Assembly: GCF_000004075.3 (NCBI RefSeq) | Contig: NC_026659.2 | Coordinates: 23,392,272 to 23,456,271 of the forward strand | Direction of reading: 5' to 3' | DNA from: Cucumis sativus | Lineage: Eukaryota > Streptophyta > Magnoliopsida > Cucurbitales > Cucurbitaceae | DNA length: 64,000 bases | Shown: piece by piece, positions 19,677-33,640 of the stretch | Position numbering within the stretch: the stretch's first letter is position 1 | Layout of the letters: each line of letters begins with the position of its first letter | Made by a program: the position numbers and the translations under genes | The notes under the pieces: model-generated | Told to the model about the DNA's origin: nothing | The model's input: the letters and a program-made list of their open reading frames with translations, nothing else | The model's database searches: none

Positions 19677-22600
19677 GACCCAGAAACACTACAATCTCAT
19701 GAAATTGGGGGAAAAGATCTACAAAAAAAACAACCCCACCTTCTTCTTCTTCTTCAGAAGTTCAGAGGTTCAGAATCAGAGGAAATAAAACACGATGCCC
19801 GTAACGTATATGACAAAATGTGTGGCAGAAGAAAGAAGAAGACAAGGGGGAAGGGGAGGAAAAAGAGAAACAATGGCGCAAGGAGAGGAAGGCAATGCCA
19901 AGAAAGAGTTGGAATTGCGAGACGAAAATAAAAAATTTTGAATTTTATTGGGTTGGTGTTTGTGGGATTCTGTCTTTGAACCACAACGTCGGTCAAAGAC
20001 GAAATCCAATGAAATAATTCCCATTTCTTCATTGGTAATCTGTGCTTAGATAGAGATGCCCACCAAACCCCAACTTTTTTTCTTTTCACTTTCCTTCTTT
20101 TTTCCTTTTTAGTTTTTATTATCATTTTCTAAACTTTTCAATTTATACCCTTTGGTTATACCAATATATAATGATATTAATTTAAATCCCCTCTCTAAAA
20201 TTTATCCATTTACATTTTTCTTTAAACTAATTGGTAACAGAAGCTATCCACCTTAATTTTTTTTATTTCATTTAACTAAATAAAATTAGAGTAATTAATA
20301 CTATAAACTTATATTTATTTACTCATTATCTTTTAAAATATACTTTTCTTCGTTTCTTGAAAGAACTTTCAAAACTTGTTAACAACTGTATATAAATTGG
20401 ATGAACTAAAATATATAAAGAATTTGATATAATGACAATGAAACAATCAGTTCAATCAAACTTTATATTAATTAATAAGTTTTTTTATATATGTATCAAT
20501 TATATTTAAATGAAATAAAATTTTGGACATGGACATCAACATTGAGTTATTATTATTTTGACATTTGTGTTAATTTAAATATTTTATGTATATCTAACCT
20601 ATCTAAGAAGTATAATTGTTTAACAAAATTTTAAAAAATTATAATTAGTTGTTTTTTAAATGAATAATTAAATTTAAATATATGGTTGAAATATACACAT
20701 AGATAATACAATTTTTTTATTTCTATCCGTCAATTATAAGATCCATGATATACTATTGTAGTAAGCACATTTTACATCTTTACCTCAAAAGTATACTTAA
20801 TTACAAAGCAAAAATTTAAAACTGAAAAATAGATTAGAATTTGAAATGTTGAAATAATTATAAAATAGATAGTAGGAGAGAATGTGAATGGTTTTAGAGA
20901 AATTTGAATGATATAATTAATTGGAGAGAAAAAGTTAAAATTATAAATGAGCTGGTATTTATTGATAATTCATTTTAAATTAAAAAACAAATTACAATAA
21001 AATCCAAGTAAGAAATAAACAAGTCTACTAAGAAGAAGGACAAAAATAAAAATAAAAAGTTTATCCTAATCCATACTTTTATATATATTATAGATTTGGT
21101 TTATAAAATAACTTAGGACATAACTTTTTAAGACTATATTTGAAAACTGTCATTTTGTCAAATTTATATGGGTAGATTTTTTCAAACTGCGATTTAAGGA
21201 AATGAAAATTATAAATTAAATTGACAATTTAAAAATAAATCTTAGTTCAAAATCTTAATTGTTTTGTCTATTTAAGTTTGGAGATTTAATCGATAAAATT
21301 ATAAGCCTCACATGATGTTTTACCAAAATAAACATAACGAAATATTTGAATTGATACACTTGTAAAAATATGTGGTTTAAATTGATACAGTTAGTAATTT
21401 ATGGTTTAAGTCGATACAACCATTCAAAGTTGAGTAAAAATTATTTACCTATCATTTTTTTTTTCTCCATTCATTTTTTCAATGGAATAAATTTCATCGA
21501 CAGTTGTGTTTTATTATAATTGTAAAACACGAAGATCAAACCTCTCACTTTTAAGATTGAATGTCCATAGTTAACTATTAACATTATAAAAAGAAAACTT
21601 AAAACTTAAAAACATGTGTGAGACGTTTTGAAATGAGTTGTTAAGGTAAAGTGCCTTTTAGGTCCAAATAATTTTTTATGAACTCTGCATTTATTGACAT
21701 TAATTCCATAACTTATTAATTATTTACACAACTAAACAACTTTTATAACTAATAACTATAGAAACTGCCTCAATTAGATAACAGAAATGTATGTTATTGA
21801 AATAGTATTAAAACTAAACAATTACTTAAAATATTTAAATAGAATAGAAAGAAAATAAAATATGATTGAATTTGTAGTAAATTTTCACTTTCACAAAAGT
21901 TTTTCTCTTTTTCTTTTTTTCTTCATTGTTTTGGATTCAAAGCAAAAGGAGAGAGCTGTGTTGGTCAAAGTGAAGACAGAGGTCTCGAAGGCTTTCGGTC
22001 AACCAACCCACAATTACGGCAATTCTCTTACTTTTTTTTTTTTTAATGATTACTTGAGAATATTTTGATAATTATTTTTGTTTTTGGTAACACTTCCTTT
22101 TAGAATTATCCTAAATTTACATACTTTTTCCATAATCTATTTACTACTATTTATTAATAGAAGAATGATACTCTGTGAATAATAAAAAAAAAATGAAACT
22201 ATTTAAAAAAAATGAATTTCGATATATTTTGTAAATAATTTTAATAATTTTCTATTTTTAAAGTAGCAAATTTAAAAACAGATATCTTTCTGATAGTCAT
22301 ATGATGTATATAATTACTTGTTATATTTGCAATACACAAAAATAAGGTGTTATATAATGTTTTTGCTAAATTCTTTTATGTTCTGACACAATTTCTCTTA
22401 TAAACAAATAAGTATTTAAAATTTAAAAAGTGCATCAAAAACTACAACTGACATTTTGCAACTAAATATGAACACCAATCAAAGACACGTGACGGTGGTG
22501 TTAGATAATACAACTTTACATCAAAGCACAAACATACAAACTCCGCATAAATAACACTCGAAACATCATAAATCAACTTTAAGTTTCAAACAACTATTTC

Positions 22601-23897
22601 GAAGGCTATAAGTTTGCATTTACAATATTGGTTCGAAGCAAGGTTGAAGTGACATACATACACATACATATATAGTTGATATTAGAATTAGGCTTTTCTA
22701 AAATGATTTTGTTCATTGTGTGTGTTTATTAGGTAACGTTTTTGTTAGAGTTACGATTCTGTGACGAGCTGGAGTTGGTTTGTTTGATTTTTTTTTCTTT
22801 TTATTTGTATTGATAAAGATAACTAAAACAACCACTTATAATCCACCTTTTATAATTATATAAAAATACTTTTAAATGATAATAGAAAAATAGGATAAAA
22901 TATAAAAAAAATAGCAAAATTCACAAAATGTTTATATGAAAAAACTTACTAAACTGTGAGTTTTTGTTGATCTTTTGCTACTAAATGTGAATATATTGTT
23001 TTTTTATTATTATGGAAAAAAAGCCCATGTCCTTAATATATTTATAAATTGAGTCAAAGTTTATTAAATTTGTAAGCTTCATTAACTAATTTGATTTTGA
23101 TTCAACTGTTGAGGTATAGTATTGATAAATTAATATTGTTTTATAAAAAATATCTTAAATTATTATACATTGTTTCGGCGAAAAAAATAACACATAAAAA
23201 CAATATAAACTGTACTAATTTAAAAAGAATTTAAAATTGATAAAAACTTATGTAAGTTTAAACTATATAAAATTAACAAATAATCACGTACCCATTTTGA
23301 AACATTATATAAATTTAAGACATTTTCAAATAGAAATCATTCCAAACAAACATGATAATAAAACAATCCATTGATATTTAAAATAATATTGATAGCAAAC
23401 AAATATGACAATCTAAAAATATATCTACAATTATAATTTTATAAGATTTTGCAAATTCAAATTTAAATAGAAAGCCAATAATTGTGAATCCATTTAGATT
23501 TACTTCCAAAAAAAATGTCTTTCAGAAATTAATTTCGTAAAAATTATTTAAAATACACTAAAAACTAATTGTGAATGGATTTTAAAACACTATTTAAAAA
23601 AAAAAAACTTATTTTTAAAATTAAAAATCACAAATCATTAAAATAATTAAAGAGAGCACAAATGATAATGCGAAGAAAATAAAAGAAGTTTATATATAAT
23701 ATAATATAACCAAAGAAATATTACAATAATAATAAAAGCGTTTTTCTTTTAATCGCTTAATCAAGAAACATATTAGAAATCTTTGAAAATAACGGTAGGG
23801 TGACCTTCGCGCACCACTACACTACACTACAATCTCCCGTACAACTAACTTTTCCTTTTCCTTTTTCTTTTTCTTTTCTTTTTTGCCTTCCCCAAAC
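19677..23897. other. Intergenic region between dynein light chain and endoglucanase genes
   Basis: The first ~350 bp should hold the dynein light chain promoter and 5' UTR; the last ~120 bp the endoglucanase 3' UTR (a CTTTTC-rich tract at about 23845-23885). The rest is AT-rich. A slightly more GC-rich patch at about 21940-22020 (AGGAGAGAGCTG... AAGACAGAGGTCTCGAAGG) lies in a 68-codon frame with no recognisable relative. Around 21340-21420 the phrase GGTTTAAATTGATACA recurs in degenerate form. No gene supported. Confidence 0.5.
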
Positions 23898-26800
23898 TCA
23901 ACGATGGGCCGAAAAGTAAGCAAGCAGGCCCACTAAAGGCGCATTGATATACGTAGTGGGCTCCGACTCTTGAAAAAACGGCCTCGAATCCGGAAACGCA
24001 TCCGTCACATTAGGCCCACCCACAACAGCACCAACCAGCACATTAGGGTTAGGGTTCGGACTCAGGAAGTACCGCGAACCAGCTTTGCAGCCAATCCGAG
24101 CGGGGTGGGCTCGAAGCGATGGTAACGAACTGGCTCGGTGATGGATCCTTAACGGGTAGCGCGCACCGTATCCAACCATGTATGACATCCGCAGTGGGTT
24201 ATCGCCTAGAATATAGTCCACCTGGTAGGACCCAACAGAAAGGAGACCCAAAAAATGGATTGAAAACATAAGAAATCGGGAAAAGGTAACTTTTGTGTTC
24301 CCGATTGGTCAAAAGTAGTTTGGGATAAAGTGGAGATGTAATTTTGTAGGGCCCACGAAATCATAGCCGTTAATTTTGTATTCATCTAACGTATAAAAAT
24401 ACTGTTTTGGGTTATTGCTGTTCCACACACAAAACAAGACAAACACAACAGCTAAACCTAAGACGAGAAGGAGACAAAATTATAGCCGTTCATTTCTTTC
24501 TTTTTATATATTTAATTCATCCGACCTAGATTTTGGTCCCTACACAGTTACTATTGCTTACAAAAATTCTATTTTTTTTTATATATAATGATAATTAATT
24601 CTGAAGTGTAATTTTACTTATTAAAGAAATTGAGGGATTACATAAATTAATAATTATATCCGACCCCATAAGGAGTTGTTTGCATGAGTGATAGTGGGTG
24701 TGTCCCTATAGTTGCTATTAAAAGAAAGGGAGGATCATTATGATTAAAATAATATCAAATCAAATGATGATATGAAAAGGACTTTGGCTGTGGCTAAAGT
24801 GTATATTTTAACATGCACTTCTTTTTTATTTTTTTTCTTTTTTTAAAAAGAATATAGTAATTTAGTAAGTAATAATAAAAACATAAACTATGTTTAGGGA
24901 ATTGGTAAAGCATGCTTTTTCTCGTGATCAAAGATTTGGTTAACAACCTATAAAGGGTTATATATTTGATTTTAAACAGGAAAAACTAGCACTTTTTTAT
25001 CTATATTATTTTAAAGAAACAAAACTATATTTGAAAACTATGGCTATTTATAAGAGACACTAAAAATTAGAAATGAATTTTTGTAAAAAATATCCTTAGG
25101 TGCAAAGTCCCACTTAAATGTCATATTACAAGACTTAACATTTTAAAATGTGTTTTTTTTTTTTTTCTGTAATTGAGTGGTGTATGCATAATGATAAGTG
25201 CACCCTAAATCATATCAACTGTTATTTCCTTTGTGTTGACATATAATTGAAATTTTCATATACCTGACGTTTCGCGAGTTGTCGGAGCATGGAAGGAGAT
25301 GCAGAAAAGCTTCCACATGGCACATTTCTATTGGCATGACTAAGGTAATTGGAATAAGTCAGCAATAGGAAAGACAGTGAGGTAACATGCTGCATGTTAC
25401 TTCCTCCAGCTTTGAAAATCAACCCACCTTTTCAATCCAATACAAAACCAATATTAAATTACGTAATAAACATTTAGTAACTAAATAAAAATCAATAATA
25501 ATAATAATAAGTACCAGGAGAATATTGAACTTGAGGATGAGAAATTCCAGGCAAAATTGAACAAATAAACTCATCAGCATTTTGCCTAAAAGATGAGAAA
25601 TATTCAGCTCTACCCATCAACACTTCCTGCAATAATTTCAAATTGTTCAAGAAGGTCACAATCAAACTGAAGAAAAGTAAATTTATCTAAGAAAAAATAA
25701 TGGAAGAAGAGGGAAACCACATGTGAAGGAACTATAACTTCACAGACTTTAGGCACATGAATCCACGAGTCATCCACTGACCTAAAGACCCCACCATTAG
25801 AAAATGAAAAGACAATCTTACCCCATACCTTACAAACTATAAATTTCAGAGAGTCAAGACCGGAAGACAGTGGCATTAATGACTTTTCAGACCCAACTTT
25901 CTGACTTCTTAAAGGCGTTTATCCCTAATGGGGATGGGGCAGAGGATAAAATGGTTCCTCCCCACATTTCAAAGTCCTTGAATTCTATACCCATATCATT
26001 ATCATCATCAGACGCAATTATTAATAAAAGAGGAATATTTATATAGAAATACAATAATAAAAAAACTTTATCCAATAATAAAACACTACAACAATTATTT
26101 AGTTTTCCTTTGTTGTTATGTGTACTTGGAATAATTCCTTCTTTGATTGCTCTATAGTTTCTTGCTATTCAGCCAACTAACATTCCTTTTCTTCTAAACA
26201 GACAATTGTTTCCCTTGCCCTTCATGTTCTCACATGCGACCTACTCTCCTCATCACCATATTCTAACAATAATTATAATCTATCAATCTATAATCTATGT
26301 ACATAAATGATTAGAAAAAGTTGATACGTACCAACTCATCTACTCTAATCTTAAAAATGAAGTAAAGTATAGGGATGAATTAAATAAAAAGTTATCAAAG
26401 GTTGATGGACGTCATATCGAAACATCACAACTCATATATGTATGGGTATAATAAAAACCCAATAACAACTGGTTTTGCAACTATTTGTTTTTGTGTTTTT
26501 AAAAGTTAGGTTTATTTTTTATCACTCTCTCTTACGTAACTAAATAAAATAAAAAAACAAAAACAAAAACAATTTTGAAAATGCTTTTTCATTTTAGTTT
26601 TGGAAACTTGAGTTCATTTTGAAAATTTGGTAAAATATAGATGACAAAACAAGAAAATTGGAGGTAAAAAGACTACTTCAGATGTAATATTTCAAAAATT
26701 AAAAAACAAATGAATACCGAGCAAGTCAACCATGTAAAGTAAATAAATTTTCAACCTTATATTTTACCCCTAGCTAATACTCATTTGAAGCATTCTTAAA

Positions 26801-28497
26801 CTCGCAGAGGACAAAAATTATTTGAATGTGGTGAATCAAAGTTTATTTTTAGTAACTTGATTTTAGAATTCTAGTGTATTGGAAACATGCACCATCTTTC
26901 AACCACATAAAAAATAAATTTAAAAATATTTACGATGAAAAAAGTTGCCACGTAATGAATGTTATCGTGGCTAAATATATCGTCATTACTGATTTTGCAG
27001 TATTGGGATATGGGAATTGCTTTCTCCCCTAAAAAAGTTAGTAGGAAAATGGGAATGATCAAACCCCTGAAAGCCACGTGGCGGTCGAGTTAACTACGTA
27101 AGCACAAAGAATCAAACGAACCGGAATAGGTTGAAACGACAGAGCGAATGAGGAATACGACACAGGAAAAGAAGAAAACGACAACAAAGAATATCGAATT
27201 ACGTAACGCGCAAGAATAATAGTGTTGGAGAAAAAAAAAAGGAAAAGGGAAGAATTACACTTTCCTTAAGAAAAAAAAAGAATAGTAATAAACGGCGGGA
27301 ATTACGTGAGGAATGATGATGATAAAGGGTAAAAGAGTAAAAACAAACCTTGGAAATGAGGACGTTAATTCCCGCGTGCTTGTTATCCCAACCAAACTCG
27401 TTGATAGTATCCCCAGCTCTAAGCACCACCTCGTTCCTAAATATGTATTCTCTGTACTCGCGCCTTCTTGATGCTTTGTGCAACCACGCCGCTCCCCAAA
27501 GCAACTCATCCTGATCCAACGTCCCACATTCAATCATCTAATTTCACTCGGTCTCTCATTGGAGACAGTAAAAAAAAAATAGTTACATTACCTGATAACC
27601 GTTGACATCGCAGTAAAACGGACACACCGCTTTTCTCAAACTACCGCTGTACGCTCCTCTGTGTCTGTCAGCGAACTCAAATACCTAAACCCAAAAAACA
27701 CGGTTAATTCACTTTTTTTACTGCTGAAGGTAACTTTATTTTTATCTTAATTGTTAGGAAAAGGTAAAGTAAGGGGTTGAGATTGGGTGTGAAAGCGACG
27801 TACCGAAACGGCTCGATTGAGGAGCAATCTGGAATAAGAAGGGTCACGTGATCTGAAGACAATGGAAGCAGCGGCTAAGGCAGCGGCGGTTTCTCCAGCC
27901 ACGTCAGACCCAGGGTGGGACCTATCGATTTTGTAAACAGTACGAAGTGTATCCATGTCCTCGGGTCTTTCCCAGCAGTTGTGATCGGAGAAAGGATCGC
28001 CCACTTGGACGAATACCACCCCGGGAACTGCCGTTGCCTTTAGTAAATAGTCCGTCCCCCATTTCACCGCCTTTAGTGCATTCCCAAGTTCCGGTCCCAT
28101 ATTCCGGCCGAAGTCGATAATGCTCCACGAAAGCAGGGTCGTTGTGAATGCCATCGGAAACCCGAACTTTATGTTGTCTCCGGCATCGTAGTACCCGCCG
28201 CTCAAATCTCTCTGTAGTAAAACCAGAAAGAAATCAGAACACGAGAATGTAGGACACTAGAGAGAAGAGAAAGAAGGAAAATAAGCTTACGCCGACAGTG
28301 GCGCCGTCATGAATGGCGGAGTCGCGGCGCCATTTGAGACGTTGATCAGGGGGGAGTCTACCGGAGCGCTGGCCTTCGAAGAAGAGAATGCATTTGCGAA
28401 GGGCGTCGTGGTAGTCGTGTTGAGCGGTGGCCGGAGGAGAGAGTAGGAGGAGGAAGAGAATGGCAGGCGGAAGCAATGAAGAGAATGGGGAGGCCAT
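23898..28497 (-). CDS. Endoglucanase, glycosyl hydrolase family 9 (secreted class B type)
   Basis: Hydrolyses internal beta-1,4-glucan bonds in the cell wall. Seven exons: 28291-28497, 27804-28211, 27592-27684, 27349-27510, 25515-25626, 25264-25427 and 23898-24221, giving 489 aa. Introns are GT-AG and phases join exactly. Residues 1-25 form a signal peptide ([15 protein letters not shown]), so the enzyme is secreted; no membrane anchor or C-terminal carbohydrate-binding module is present. Catalytic landmarks: DAGD at 78-81, RIHHR with His409/410, and [18 protein letters not shown] with Asp456, Asp460 and the acid Glu469. ERPEDMDT and WGAAWL are also intact, so the product looks active. The start at 28497 sits directly before the signal peptide. 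Upstream in-frame alternative starts would spoil the signal. The closest remembered relatives are Arabidopsis GH9B proteins such as endoglucanase 17; the exact subgroup is uncertain. Confidence 0.92.
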
Positions 28498-28561
28498 ATT
28501 TGAGTGTTGAGAGGGAGTAGAGAAGCTCAGCACATGCAAAGCACATTGGTTCATGCTTCTC

Positions 28562-28568
28562 TTTTATA
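28562..28568 (-). promoter_or_regulatory. TATA box of the endoglucanase gene
   Basis: Minus-strand CATATAAAAG lies about 65-70 bp upstream of the start codon at 28497. The spacing fits a transcription start about 35 bp upstream of the ATG. Confidence 0.6.
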
Positions 28569-31279
28569 TGGAAAAACAGGGAAGAGGTCATTGGATTCCA
28601 GAGGTTTGGCCAAAGGGAGAATGCCACGTGGGTTGGTATGATAGGATGTTGTACGGGTCCCAATGCAAGACATTCTTGACCGGGTTTGACCTTCATTCGG
28701 GTCGGGTGACGGGTACTCACTTTGTTTCTTTCCACAAATAATTTCTCTGCTGGGTTGGATAATCATTTTTTAAGAAAAATGTATTGAAAATGCAAAAAAA
28801 GCCATTATCGAAGTTGTAACCAATCAGACTACTACTCTCTTCAGCCTATCATTTCATACTGCACCAATTATCTTTCACATCTACAAAAATACACAAAATA
28901 AAATAATATTAGTTAGATTATATATTTCTTTTCTATATAGTTTAATTCTTTTCTTGCCTATATATACCCAAAAAAAATTATAAGTATGGGTTTAATGGGT
29001 TGCAGGTTTTACACCATTTTTAAAGAGTTTCGAATGTTAGAACAAACCAATGAGCTTGTACTCTGTTGTAATCGGCGACTTAAACATTTACTAAATTAGT
29101 CATAGTCAATTTAGTAGCTATTTGATAGAAAAACTAACTTTGACGGGCTAACGTCCACTCCTACTTATATATAAACACATAATCAAATTGATTAATCTAA
29201 AAATTTAATTGTATTATTAGGAATAAAAACAACATTTTAAAGAACAAAAAGAATATATTTTAATACCATATTAAATTATTAATAATCAAACAAAGAGAAT
29301 GAAATATTATATTAAACAAATTAACAGAATATTTCTATTGTTTCTCAACCAATACTATTGTAGCATGAAGGTTATGAGCGTGTGTTACATTTGGTAGTAA
29401 ATGTTGTTGAAATAAAAACATTATGGGATAATATAGTTATTAAAAGAAGAAGAAGTTGAGAAAAAAAAAAGTTGTCGTTTGATTATAGCAAATTTATGTT
29501 TTCAAGAAAAAAAAAAGAAAAAAAAAGAAAAGAGGATAAGCGTGAGAAGGCGGTGAGGTGGGAGAATGTGAATAGGGGTCTCATAGGGCATTGTGGTGTT
29601 TGTATTGTAGTTGTAGGCACGGGGGGAAGGGAAAAGGTAAATGTGCCAGAGCTTGGAGGTGCTGCACCGACGTATTGATGGAGGACACGTGGATGTTATT
29701 GGCATTTCGCATAAAGTACTATATCTCACATAAACCTACCCTTTTGCTTTCCTTTCCTTTCATTTGCTTCTATACACTCCATGTTGGCTACTCAAAAGGT
29801 TGGAGATGGATTTTAGGTCTATAGAAAGCTGTACAAACGGAGAGTTTTGTCATTTGGTTCACATAAAAAAACTAAATACCTGAAAATAAAATGCATAAAA
29901 ACTAAAGCATCCAAAACACAATTAACAACGAGTCTTTGGTAAGAGGAATGGAGTACTTCAATGAAATTTGGATAATCTAATTATCAACGTATGACCTAAC
30001 CAATTGTCCCAAACTTAACTTTCACTGTTCAGTTAATGCATCTTACATAAGATTGATTAAAGTAATACTTCATGATGTTGATTTCATACCAAAAATTAAT
30101 AGTTAAGTTAATCATTTTTCTTTATAATGGTTTATTGCCTTGATCAAAGTTAAACCTAAGTACTAAATTAACAAAGTCAAATAAAGGTTATCAATATGAA
30201 ATTACAATTCACTGACAATCAATTTAAAGTCATAATCCATACACAAGATATATACACATAACAATATCAAAAATTTTCAAAAATTATAAGGGATTCGAAA
30301 ATCTTACTTTTTCCACCTATGTAAAAGAGAAAAGATCAAATAAGATCTAAAAATAGACTTAATTAATTACAAAACAAAACGAGGACATAGATAAGAAAGT
30401 GAAAGAGAAAAGAGAAGGAAGGGGGAAGTCCAAGTGGGTGATTCTCCCCTGCCTTAAAAACGATGAGAAGCATGAATCCCCAACACAATGGTGCTCATCA
30501 CGGCATACTTAATATATATGGTCACGCATGCGACATCTTCTTCTTGTCAAAGTACGTAGCATTGTGATGTTGCTTGCATGTTGTGCCTTTGAAAACTGTG
30601 ACACATGATGCTGAGCATGGCTTTGATACACTAACCTTTTGGGGGCATTTCGGTCATTTTCGCTCATAAGAAGTTTGGTTGGTCTTTTTAGCTTTTAATT
30701 ACACCAAATTAACTCTAAACGGTATGGAACGGTTAATTCTACCTCCTGGATGATTCAAACCTGCAAAATTATAAAAAATATTAAATTAACGACATTGAAT
30801 TAAAGTGGATCAAGATAACTTTTTTTTAGATGATCATAATTAATTTTTGTCTTTTAGTTATTTTTTCTTCAAGAATAAATAGTTCTTTTATTATTTTTTT
30901 AAAAAAATCTCAAATAATGTTCTATAAAAAAATAAGAGACAAATATTAAACGAACTTTTCTCCTACACAATAAAATAACAAAAAAGATAATGACAAAATT
31001 TTAACATTTCGTTCCATTTAAAAATATTTTCAATGGCTTTTTATTCATATAAAATATACTATCCAAATCATTGTTATTGAAACCAATTTTATAAATATTT
31101 ATTAGTACACAATGCAATTTTATTTTAATTAGTTATCAATAAAAGAAAATTTGAGATCCTTCCAAATATACCAGATCGAGTCAAAATATATATAAATACT
31201 ATAAAATTTCTCAAATATATAAAGTAATAATTTGTTATATTTATAAATATTTTTTACAATTTCACTATTTAAATTCATT

Positions 31280-31620
31280 TGTGTAAAATTGTTTGTCTCA
31301 ATAACAACAACAATTTTATTAATGTTGTAAAAACATGAGATAATATGAAAATCGAAAAAATATAATATTAAGATAATAAAATAAGAACAACTAGTTTATC
31401 CACTTTCTTCAACTAATTTGGAAAATCTTCCAATTCAAACGTGTCTTACAACCCACTAAATGTGATTATTTATAGACAATTTGGCTCGATTACATGATCA
31501 TTCATATCAAACATATTATAGACACATGTCAGGAGTGTATGCGGCTATGGACATTAAGCACGCTAATAGATAATGGAATGCAGTTCATATATTATCTTTA
31601 ATATTTATAATAGTGATTAA
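31280..31620. repeat. Diverged dispersed repeat, possible LTR remnant (copy 1)
   Basis: Shares ordered blocks with 56850-57200: TTGTAAAAAC, AAATATAATATTAA, TTTATAGA(C/T)AATTTGGC, ACATG, ATGGACATT and AATATTTATAATA. The order and spacing are alike but the sequence is heavily diverged. No coding potential. Confidence 0.45.
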
Positions 31621-32334
31621 TTAAAATTATGTTAACTAAAATTATATTAGTATATTATTTAATCATATATTTTATTGTTAAAAAAAGAGAAACATACCAT
31701 AGTAATTGTATATAACTTTTTATTTATTATGGATTATGGATTATTTGAAACAACAATGTGGATGTACGTAAGAGCTAGAGGCACATGTCATCTCATCTTA
31801 TAATACATATCTTAAACATGAAGGCGGTGCATCGGTATGGGTTGGGTTGATTGTGGGTTGATTGTGGGTTCAACTTCATCCCTATAACTATAGTAGTTGC
31901 TTATGGGTGTCTAAAATAGGAATTTAGTTTAAAATAAAAATAAAAACAAAAAAAGAAAGAAAGAAAACCCTTTTAACTTAGATTTTTAAAAAGATAAAAA
32001 ACTGAAAAACAATTTCTTCTGGTCATTGTTCACACGGGATTTCGAAGAAATGTAATTTGTAGAATTGAACTTTGTATATATTGATGAATATAACTGATAC
32101 AGTCTCTAGTATTTACTCATTTGATGTTTTTTCTCGAATACACGTTAAAAACTTAGAATTTCTTGATCTTTGGATTTTATGATGTTGAAGTTGCAAGTTT
32201 ATTTGAGCTTCAGAAGATGATGATATCGAAGCTGATAAGAACTTGTACGTCTTGAAAGCTTTATAGAAGTTTAAATCTTCAATTATTTAGAACTTCAATT
32301 TTCCTTCAACCAAAGACCCCTCATAGATAAATTT

Positions 32335-32470
32335 AATGGATTTAGGTGGACTTGGACCCATTTGCTTGATGGGCTTGGACTTGGATCCATTTTACCTATT
32401 CGCTTCGGGCTTGGGCTTGGGTCTATTTAATTGTTGGACTTGGACTTGGACCCATTATCCTTGTTTGGTA
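32335..32470. repeat. Degenerate GGACTTGGACCCATT repeat cluster
   Basis: Five or more variants of GGRCTTGGACCCATT / GGGCTTGGGCTTGGG occur within 135 bp, spaced 10-30 bp apart. It resembles a decayed short tandem repeat. Not coding. Confidence 0.6.
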
Positions 32471-33207
32471 TGATTTTTCATCAGGGGCTTGAATTGGGTT
32501 GGATGTGAGAAAACTTGGCTACCAAATACCAATCAAACTATAATCACTTGTGATAACACAACGAAATTTATTGCTCAACAATCATAAATACTTCTACAAA
32601 ACCTTAATATCCACTCTCAAGTCTCAACAATATTTTATCGAAAAACCATATAATTTTTTTTACTTACGGTTTTCATATCTCCATTACAAAGTATTTATCT
32701 ATTTTGATTAATTTTAGAATTAAAGATAAAAGATACGTGAGATTACGCATACTATAACATTCAAAATTAAGTTTCAAGTTCTTCTCAATCTTATTTCTTT
32801 TCATACTCGTTTTGAATCTATATGATAAATCACAATATTTTTACTTTGTTAATAGTTTTGTAGAAAAATCTATATCAACATGTAAGGATATATTTTTTGA
32901 ATGAAAAACAACAAAAAGACTTAGTCTGTCATCTTTAAAAAAGAAACGTACCTCTAATTCTAATAGATTTTATACACAAATTATTTAGGAGAAATGCTCG
33001 CAAATTCTTGTTTAAGAACTAAAATTTATGAATATAATTATGATAATACTCATTTATATGTGCGTCTATGAGTTAGCGGAAAAAAAGAATCTTAGACAAG
33101 GATAGTTTTGTCACGCGAAATCTAACAAGCCCCCTTAAAACATTTTTACAATCAAAATTAGAATAATTATAATGGATAACAACTATAATAATAACTATCA
33201 AGTATAT

Positions 33208-33375
33208 AACAATATTTTAAAAAATTATAAATATAGTAAAGTCTATTCGTGATAGACTCTTGTAGTTTATTAGTGATATACCAATATTTGCTACATGATC
33301 TATCATGTATAGATTTTTCTATATTTACAAGTTTAAAGAAATATTACTATATAAGTAATTATTTTGAATATAATT
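33208..33375. repeat. Dispersed inverted-repeat family, copy
   Basis: Arms AATATTTTAAAAAATTATAA..ATATAGTAAA and its loose inverse flank TGATAGAC/GTCTATC-type cores. It adjoins a second copy starting at 33475, with a similar internal CCAATATTT phrase. Confidence 0.5.
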
Positions 33376-33474
33376 GCTATATCTACCATTATACTTGTTT
33401 TAAATATTCCATGAAATACAACTATGGGTAGATGTAATGCATGACCATTTGAGGAATAATAATTAAAGATATAG

Positions 33475-33640
33475 CAATATTTTTAAAAATTGCAAATATC
33501 GTAAAACTATTATCAGTGATAGACCAATATTTATAACATGGTCTATCGGTTATAAACTTCTATCACCGATAGAATGACAAATTTTGTTATATTTGTAAAT
33601 TTTTTAAAATGTTACTGTATACTAAGTTATTTTGAATTAA
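33475..33640. repeat. Dispersed inverted-repeat family, copy
   Basis: Left arm AATATTTTTAAAAATTGCAA..ATCAGTGATAGA pairs with a right arm TCTATCACCGATAG..AAATTTTGTTATATTTG. The centre holds its own small palindrome GATAGACC...GGTCTATC. Confidence 0.6.

Larger units (their letters stand above)
28569..33207. other. Gene-poor region, part 1
   Basis: AT-rich, with no gene I can support. It begins with the endoglucanase distal promoter. A more GC-rich patch at about 29540-29700 contains GACACGTGG but no recognisable protein. A second patch at about 30420-30670 is not AT-rich and might be transcribed, but no hairpin or known RNA was recognised. Near 31280-31620 lies a probable old LTR fragment, and 32335-32470 repeats GGACTTGGACCCATT in degenerate form. 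Confidence 0.5.

Noticed and set aside
21862..22068. 68-codon frame with a less AT-rich centre
   Set aside because: No recognisable relative, low-complexity ends and no convincing splice partner nearby.
30420..30670. Possible microRNA precursor or non-coding RNA
   Set aside because: No stem-loop of the expected length and no recalled plant miRNA sequence could be found by eye.
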